A stretch of 64,000 bases of DNA from Pseudomonas shirazensis (GTDB taxonomy: Bacteria > Pseudomonadota > Gammaproteobacteria > Pseudomonadales > Pseudomonadaceae): the NCBI RefSeq assembly GCF_014268785.2, contig NZ_JABWRD020000001.1:186001-250000 (forward strand). Reading direction: 5' to 3'. Shown here in pieces: positions 58,776 to 64,000 of the stretch. Numbering within the stretch: position 1 is the stretch's first letter; the number at the start of each line of letters is the position of its first letter. A model generated the notes under the pieces. It was not told the origin of the DNA and searched no databases. It saw nothing but the letters and a program-made list of their open reading frames with translations. Position numbers and translations under genes: made by a program.

Positions 58776-61700
58776 ATGACGGACGCCTTCGAACTCCCGC
58801 ACTCGCTGGTCCAGGCCCTGGCGCAACGCGCCAAGCAGACCCCCGAGCGGATCGCCTTGCGCTTTCTGGCCGATGACCCGCGCGAGCAGGCAGTACTGAC
58901 CTATCAGGCGCTGGATGCGCGGGCGCGGACCATCGCCGCAGCACTGCAGGCGCGGGCCGAGTTCGGTGATCGGGCGGTGCTGTTGTTCCCCAGCGGTGCC
59001 GATTACGTCGCGGCGTTCTTCGGCTGCCTGTATGCGGGTGTGATTGCCGTGCCGGCCTATCCGCCAGAGTCTGCCAAGCGCCATCATCAACAGCGCCTGT
59101 TGTCGATCATCGACGATGCCCAGCCGCGCTTGCTGCTGACCGTGGAAGCACTGCGCGACAGCCTGCAGGAACTTGACGCGCTCGCTGCTGACGGCGCGCC
59201 GCAGTTGCTGGCGGTCGACCAGCTCGACCCGGCGCTGGCGGCGCAGTGGCGCGAGCCGCAGTTGGCGGGCGATGACATCGCCTTCTTGCAGTACACCTCA
59301 GGCTCTACCGCATTGCCCAAGGGCGTGCAGGTCAGCCATGCCAACCTGATCGCCAACGAGCAACTGATTCGCCAGGGCTTTGGCATCGACCTGAACCCCG
59401 ACGACGTCATCGTCAGCTGGCTGCCGCTGTACCACGACATGGGCTTGATCGGCGGCTTGCTACAGCCGATCTTCAGTGGTGTGCCGTGTGTGCTGATGTC
59501 GCCGGGGTACTTCCTGGCCCGGCCGCTGCGCTGGCTGCAGGCGATCAGCGAGTACGGCGGCACCATCAGCGGCGGGCCGGATTTTGCCTACCGCCTGTGC
59601 AGTGAACGGGTTAGCGAAGCGGCCTTGGCCGGGCTCGACCTGAGCCGCTGGCGGGTGGCGTATTCGGGTTCCGAGCCGATCCGTCAGGACAGCCTGGAAA
59701 CCTTTGCCAGCAAGTTTCAGCCATGCGGCTTCGAGCGCAGCAGCTACTTCGCCAGTTACGGCCTGGCCGAAGCCACCTTGTTCGTCAGCGGCAGCCGTCG
59801 CGCGCAAGGCATTGCTGCTCTGCAGGTCGATGCCCAGGCGCTGGCCCAGCACCGTATCGAAAGCGGCGAGGGTAGTGTGTTGATGAGCTGCGGCTATCCG
59901 CAACCCGAGCACGCCGTGTGCATCGTCGAGCCACAGCAGCAACAGCTGCTGGCGGATAACCAGGTCGGGGAAATCTGGGCCGCCGGCCCGAGCATCGCCC
60001 GTGGCTATTGGCGCAACCCGCAAGCGACGGCACGCACCTTCGTCGAGATGAACGGCCAGACCTGGCTGCGCACTGGCGACCTGGGCTTTATCCGCGACGG
60101 CGAGGTATTCGTCACTGGGCGCCTGAAAGACATGCTCATCGTACGTGGGCAAAACCTCTACCCGCAGGACCTTGAGCAGACCCTCGAGCGCGAAGTCGAA
60201 GGGCTGCGCAAGGGGCGGGTGGCGGTATTCGTCGTCGACGACAACGGCGAGGAGGGCATCGGTGTCGCTGTCGAAGTGAGCCGCAATGTGCAGAAGTCGA
60301 CCGCTTCCGAGGCGCTGATCAAGACCCTGCGCCAGGTGATCGCCGATGCCTGTCGGCAGGCACCGGCAGCAGTGCTGCTGCTCAACCCCGGCGCGCTACC
60401 GAAGACTTCCAGCGGCAAGCTGCAACGCGCGGCCTGTCGCCAGCGCATGGATGACGGCAGCCTTGATTGCTACGCGCGCTTCCCTGCGATCAGCAGCGTG
60501 GCGTCGGTGGCTCCTGTGACAGAGCCTCTGCAAGCGCGCATCGCTGCCATCTGGTGTGACCTGCTCAAGGTCGAAGCGGTGGCGGCCGATGACCACTTCC
60601 TGCTGCTGGGTGGCAACTCGATTGCCGCCACGCAGGCGACCGCGCAATTGGCAGACGAGCTTGGCATCGAGCTGAGCCTGCGCACCCTGTTCGACGCCCC
60701 GCTGCTGGCTGACTACAGCGCAGCGGTAGCTGCACTGCTGGCTGACGGCGGTCAGCAGCGCACTCAGATCGACGTGCGCGGCCGCGCTCAGCCACTGGCG
60801 CAGTCGCTGGCGCAAAACCGCCTGTGGCTACTGTGGCAGCTGCAACCGCAGTCGGCAGCCTACAACATCCCGGCCGGGCTGCACCTGCGCGGCGAACTCG
60901 ACGTTGCCGCGCTGCAGCACAGCCTGCAAGCGCTGGTCAGCCGGCATGAATCGCTGCGTACGGTGTTCAGCGAAGTCGACGGCCAGGCCCTGCAACGGGT
61001 GCTGCCTGAGCTGCAACTGGAACTCGCTCAGCTTGACCTGCATGGGCTGGACCCCGCGCAGGTTGCGGCCCGCCGCGAAGCCGAGGCGCAGCAGCCGTTC
61101 GATCTGGGCAATGGGCCGCTGCTGCGCGCTACTCTGGCGCGGCTGGATGATGAGCAGCACCAGCTGTGGCTGACGCTGCACCACATCGTCGCTGACGGCT
61201 GGTCGCTGAACATTCTGCTGGATGAGTTCGCTCGCCTGTACGCGGCCCGCTGCCAGGGCCAGCACGTCAGCCTGCCAGCGCTGCCGTTGGGCTACGCCGA
61301 CTACGGCATCTGGCAGCGCCAGTGGCTGGCCGAGGGCGCGGCCGCGGCACAACTCGAATACTGGCAAGCGCAATTGGGTGATGATCTGCCGGTGCTCGAT
61401 CTGGCCACCGATCAGCCGCGTTCAAGCCAGCGCACACTGCGCGCCGAGCGCCTCAGCGTAAAAGTCCCGGCCCAGCTCACCACCGCGCTCAAGCAGCTTG
61501 CCGAGCAGCAACAGGCCAGCCTGTTCATGGTCCTGCTGGCCGCCTGGCAGGGCCTGCTGCACCGCTACAGCGGGCAGACCGACATCCGCGTTGGCGTGCC
61601 CAATGCCAACCGCCCACGCCTGGAAACTCAGGGCATGGTTGGCTTCTTCATCAATACCCAGGTGCTGCGTGCGCAGCTCGATGGCCGCCAGCCGTTCAGC

Positions 61701-64000
61701 CAGTTGCTGGCCCAGGTGCGTCAGGCCACGATCGAGGCGCAGGCGCATCAGGACCTGCCGTTCGAGCAACTGCTTGAAGCACTGCCGCAGGCTCGTGAGC
61801 AGGGCCTGTTCCAGGTCATGTTCAACCATCAGCAACGCGACCTGTCGGCGCTGCGCCGCCTGCCTGGTTTGCTCGCCGAAGAGTTGCCATGGCACAGCCG
61901 TGAAGCCAAGTTCGACCTGCAACTGCACAGCGAAGAAGACCAGCAGGGCCGCCTCAGCCTGGCCTTCGACTATGCCGCCGAGCTGTTCGACGCGGCCACC
62001 GTGCGGCGTATGTCGCAGCACCTGCTGGCCTTGCTCGAACAGGTCAGCGCGCAGCCGCAGCTGGCGCTTGGCGATGTGCAGTTGCTTGATGCCGCCTCGC
62101 GCACGCAATTGCTGCAGTGGGGCCAGTGCGCAGCGCCGGCGGCGCAGCGCTTGCTGGTCGAGCAGCTCAACGAACAGGCGCGCCTGACCCCGCAACAGCC
62201 GGCTCTGCTCTGGGACGGCGGCAGCCTCGATTACGCCAGCCTGCACCAGCAAGCCAACCGCCTGGCGCACTACCTGCGCGACAAAGGTGTCGGCCCCGAT
62301 ACCTGTGTGGCGATTGCCCTGCAGCGCTCGCCGCAGTTGTTGGTCGGCTTGCTGGCGATCCTCAAGGCCGGTGGCGCCTATGTGCCGCTGGACGTCGATT
62401 ACCCTGCCGAGCGGCTGGCATTCATGCTCGCCGACTGCGGCGCGAGCCTGTTGCTCAGCCACAGCGACTGTCTGGCACAGCTGCCGCAGCGTGCCGAGGT
62501 CAGCGTGATCGCCCTTGACCAGTTGCACCTGGACAGCTGGCCAAGCCATGCGCCGGGGCTGCATCTGGAAGGCGACAACCTCGCCTACGTAATCTACACC
62601 TCAGGCTCCACCGGCCAGCCCAAAGGCGTCGGCAATACCCATGGGGCATTGGCCGAGCGCCTGCAGTGGATGCAGGCCAGCTATTCGCTGGAGGCCAGCG
62701 ATGTGCTGCTGCAGAAGGCACCGATCAGTTTTGACGTGTCGGTCTGGGAGTGCTTCTGGCCACTGCTCACCGGTTGCCCGTTGGTCCTCGCCGGCCCCGG
62801 CGAGCACCGTGATCCGCAGCGCATTGCCGAACTGGTGCAGCAATTTGGCGTGACCACGCTGCACTTCGTCCCGCCGTTGCTGCAGGTGTTTGTCGAGGAG
62901 CCGCAGGCTGGGAGCTGCACGAGCCTGCGCCGGCTGTTCTCCGGTGGCGAGGCGTTGTCGGCCAGCCTGCGTGATCGGGTTCTGCAGGTACTGCCGCAGG
63001 TGCACCTACACAACCGCTATGGCCCGACCGAAACCGCAATCAACGTAACCCATTGGCATTGCCAGCCCAGCGATGGCGAGCGTTCACCGATTGGCAGGCC
63101 GCTGGCCAACGTGCTCTGCCAGGTGCTCGATGACGAGCTCGAGCTGAGCCCGCCAGGTGTGCCGGGCGAGCTGTGCCTGGGTGGCGTCGGCCTGGCTCGG
63201 GGTTACCTGGGCCGACCAGGGCTGACCGCCGAGCGCTTCGTGCCGCAGGCCGATGGCAACGGCGCGCGCCTGTACCGCAGCGGCGACCGCGTCCGTTGGT
63301 TGCCCGAGCATGCGGCGCTGGAATATCTGGGCCGGCTCGATCAGCAGGTCAAGGTCCGTGGCTTTCGGGTTGAACCCGAAGAAGTGCAGGCCTGCCTGCT
63401 GGCTCAGCGGGGCGTCTCTCAGGCGGTGGTGCTGATTCATCAGGACGCGGTTGGTGCGCAGTTGCTCGGCTATTACACCGGTAAGGAGCAGAGCTACGCG
63501 CTGCTGGCCGCACTGAGCGAGCGCCTGCCGGCCTATATGGTCCCGGCGCAATTGATCCACCTTGCTCAGATGCCCATCGGCCCGAGCGGCAAGATCGAGC
63601 GCAAGGCGCTGCCGGAGCCGGTCTGGCAGCAACGCCAGCACGTCGAGCCGCACACTGCGCTGCAACAGCAGATCGCGGCAATCTGGCGCGAAGTGCTCGG
63701 CGTGCCGCAGGTGGGCTTGCAGGATGACTTCTTCGCCCTCGGTGGCCACTCGCTGCTGGCCACCCAGATCGTCTCGCGCACACGCCAGGCGTTGGACGTC
63801 GAGCTGCCGTTGAAGACCTTGTTCGATGCCACCGAGCTGGGCGCATTCTGTGTCGAGATTGCCGGGCTGCGCGAGCGCGGCGAGCATAACCAGCAAGGCG
63901 CTATTGCGCGGGTCGACCGGCGCCAGGCGGTGCCGCTGTCGTATTCGCAGCAGCGCATGTGGTTCCTCTGGCAGATGGAGCCGGACAGCCCTGCCTACAA
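58776..64000 (+). CDS. pvdL: Pyoverdine peptide synthetase PvdL, 5' part
   Basis: Nonribosomal peptide synthetase that starts the pyoverdine chromophore, open to the window end (1,741 codons, no stop). Domain order: a fatty acyl-AMP ligase (residues 1-580, YTSGSTALPKGV at 173), an acyl carrier domain with phosphopantetheine serine in LLGGNSIAA near 613, a condensation domain (HHIVADGW near 802), an adenylation domain (about 1125-1620, YTSGSTGQPKGV near 1274, NRYGPTETAIN), a peptide carrier domain with GGHSLLA near 1655, and the start of a second condensation domain. An acyl-ligase loading module is the hallmark of PvdL, which begins with a fatty acid later removed in the periplasm. The first amino acid in known PvdL is Glu. 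PvdS promoter upstream. Confidence 0.94.
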   Translation, partial: MTDAFELPHSLVQALAQRAKQTPERIALRFLADDPREQAVLTYQALDARARTIAAALQARAEFGDRAVLLFPSGADYVAAFFGCLYAGVIAVPAYPPESAKRHHQQRLLSIIDDAQPRLLLTVEALRDSLQELDALAADGAPQLLAVDQLDPALAAQWREPQLAGDDIAFLQYTSGSTALPKGVQVSHANLIANEQLIRQGFGIDLNPDDVIVSWLPLYHDMGLIGGLLQPIFSGVPCVLMSPGYFLARPLRWLQAISEYGGTISGGPDFAYRLCSERVSEAALAGLDLSRWRVAYSGSEPIRQDSLETFASKFQPCGFERSSYFASYGLAEATLFVSGSRRAQGIAALQVDAQALAQHRIESGEGSVLMSCGYPQPEHAVCIVEPQQQQLLADNQVGEIWAAGPSIARGYWRNPQATARTFVEMNGQTWLRTGDLGFIRDGEVFVTGRLKDMLIVRGQNLYPQDLEQTLEREVEGLRKGRVAVFVVDDNGEEGIGVAVEVSRNVQKSTASEALIKTLRQVIADACRQAPAAVLLLNPGALPKTSSGKLQRAACRQRMDDGSLDCYARFPAISSVASVAPVTEPLQARIAAIWCDLLKVEAVAADDHFLLLGGNSIAATQATAQLADELGIELSLRTLFDAPLLADYSAAVAALLADGGQQRTQIDVRGRAQPLAQSLAQNRLWLLWQLQPQSAAYNIPAGLHLRGELDVAALQHSLQALVSRHESLRTVFSEVDGQALQRVLPELQLELAQLDLHGLDPAQVAARREAEAQQPFDLGNGPLLRATLARLDDEQHQLWLTLHHIVADGWSLNILLDEFARLYAARCQGQHVSLPALPLGYADYGIWQRQWLAEGAAAAQLEYWQAQLGDDLPVLDLATDQPRSSQRTLRAERLSVKVPAQLTTALKQLAEQQQASLFMVLLAAWQGLLHRYSGQTDIRVGVPNANRPRLETQGMVGFFINTQVLRAQLDGRQPFSQLLAQVRQATIEAQAHQDLPFEQLLEALPQAREQGLFQVMFNHQQRDLSALRRLPGLLAEELPWHSREAKFDLQLHSEEDQQGRLSLAFDYAAELFDAATVRRMSQHLLALLEQVSAQPQLALGDVQLLDAASRTQLLQWGQCAAPAAQRLLVEQLNEQARLTPQQPALLWDGGSLDYASLHQQANRLAHYLRDKGVGPDTCVAIALQRSPQLLVGLLAILKAGGAYVPLDVDYPAERLAFMLADCGASLLLSHSDCLAQLPQRAEVSVIALDQLHLDSWPSHAPGLHLEGDNLAYVIYTSGSTGQPKGVGNTHGALAERLQWMQASYSLEASDVLLQKAPISFDVSVWECFWPLLTGCPLVLAGPGEHRDPQRIAELVQQFGVTTLHFVPPLLQVFVEEPQAGSCTSLRRLFSGGEALSASLRDRVLQVLPQVHLHNRYGPTETAINVTHWHCQPSDGERSPIGRPLANVLCQVLDDELELSPPGVPGELCLGGVGLARGYLGRPGLTAERFVPQADGNGARLYRSGDRVRWLPEHAALEYLGRLDQQVKVRGFRVEPEEVQACLLAQRGVSQAVVLIHQDAVGAQLLGYYTGKEQSYALLAALSERLPAYMVPAQLIHLAQMPIGPSGKIERKALPEPVWQQRQHVEPHTALQQQIAAIWREVLGVPQVGLQDDFFALGGHSLLATQIVSRTRQALDVELPLKTLFDATELGAFCVEIAGLRERGEHNQQGAIARVDRRQAVPLSYSQQRMWFLWQMEPDSPAY

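Overview
The window is about 64 kb of a Pseudomonas chromosome, most probably from the P. putida group. Three things support this: the order of conserved genes (uricolysis, xanthine oxidation, smc-zipA-ligA, dnaX-ybaB-recR, apt-anr-hemN, two cbb3 oxidase operons, pvdS-pvdL) follows the P. putida arrangement as I recall it; coding sequence is GC-rich; and the intergenic palindromes are of the GGAGCGGCCTTGTGTCGCG type familiar from P. putida REPs. No sequence search was possible, so all names rest on recognised motifs, protein length and context.

Positions 1-19,600 are mainly purine catabolism. Minus-strand allA (cut by the window edge), uraD and puuE face plus-strand hiuH. Further on lie an AzgA-type purine permease, a divergent GntR/FCD regulator, the operon xdhA-xdhB-xdhC-guaD and a second GntR/FCD regulator. 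Together these take guanine and hypoxanthine/xanthine to urate and on to ureidoglycolate and glyoxylate. Two short palindromic motifs recur in front of these genes and are candidate operators. An AT-rich accessory block (about 2.8-9.0 kb) interrupts the set: a 996-residue VasX-like type VI secretion toxin followed by three tandem copies of a membrane protein that I infer to be its immunity protein. Of the three copies one is intact, one is nonsense-truncated and one is frameshifted. A decayed duplicate of the hiuH 3' end and terminator lies inside the array and marks how it was assembled. A nested inverted repeat of about 760 bp sits between the first GntR gene and guaD.

Positions 19,600-32,230 hold housekeeping genes: smc, zipA, ligA, the SRP RNA (ffs), a MerR regulator divergent from a DUF2938 membrane protein, an orphan periplasmic binding protein, dnaX, ybaB and recR. 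Positions 32,250-39,710 hold a complete acetoin catabolism cluster (acoR, acoX-A-B-C, butanediol/acetoin dehydrogenase) with a textbook sigma-54 promoter and candidate activator sites. It sits between recR and apt, which I recall as neighbours in P. putida.

Positions 39,780-55,300, all minus strand, are the micro-oxic respiration region: apt, anr, hemN (ANR box upstream), a TauE/SafE-like protein, ccoS-I-H-G, then ccoN1O1Q1P1 and ccoN2O2Q2P2. Only the second oxidase operon has a clear ANR box, as in the P. aeruginosa model. Positions 55,340-64,000 hold an alpha/beta hydrolase, ppnP, a DEDD exonuclease, a second orphan binding protein, and the start of the pyoverdine locus: the sigma factor pvdS/pfrI and the first 1,741 codons of pvdL, which runs off the end.
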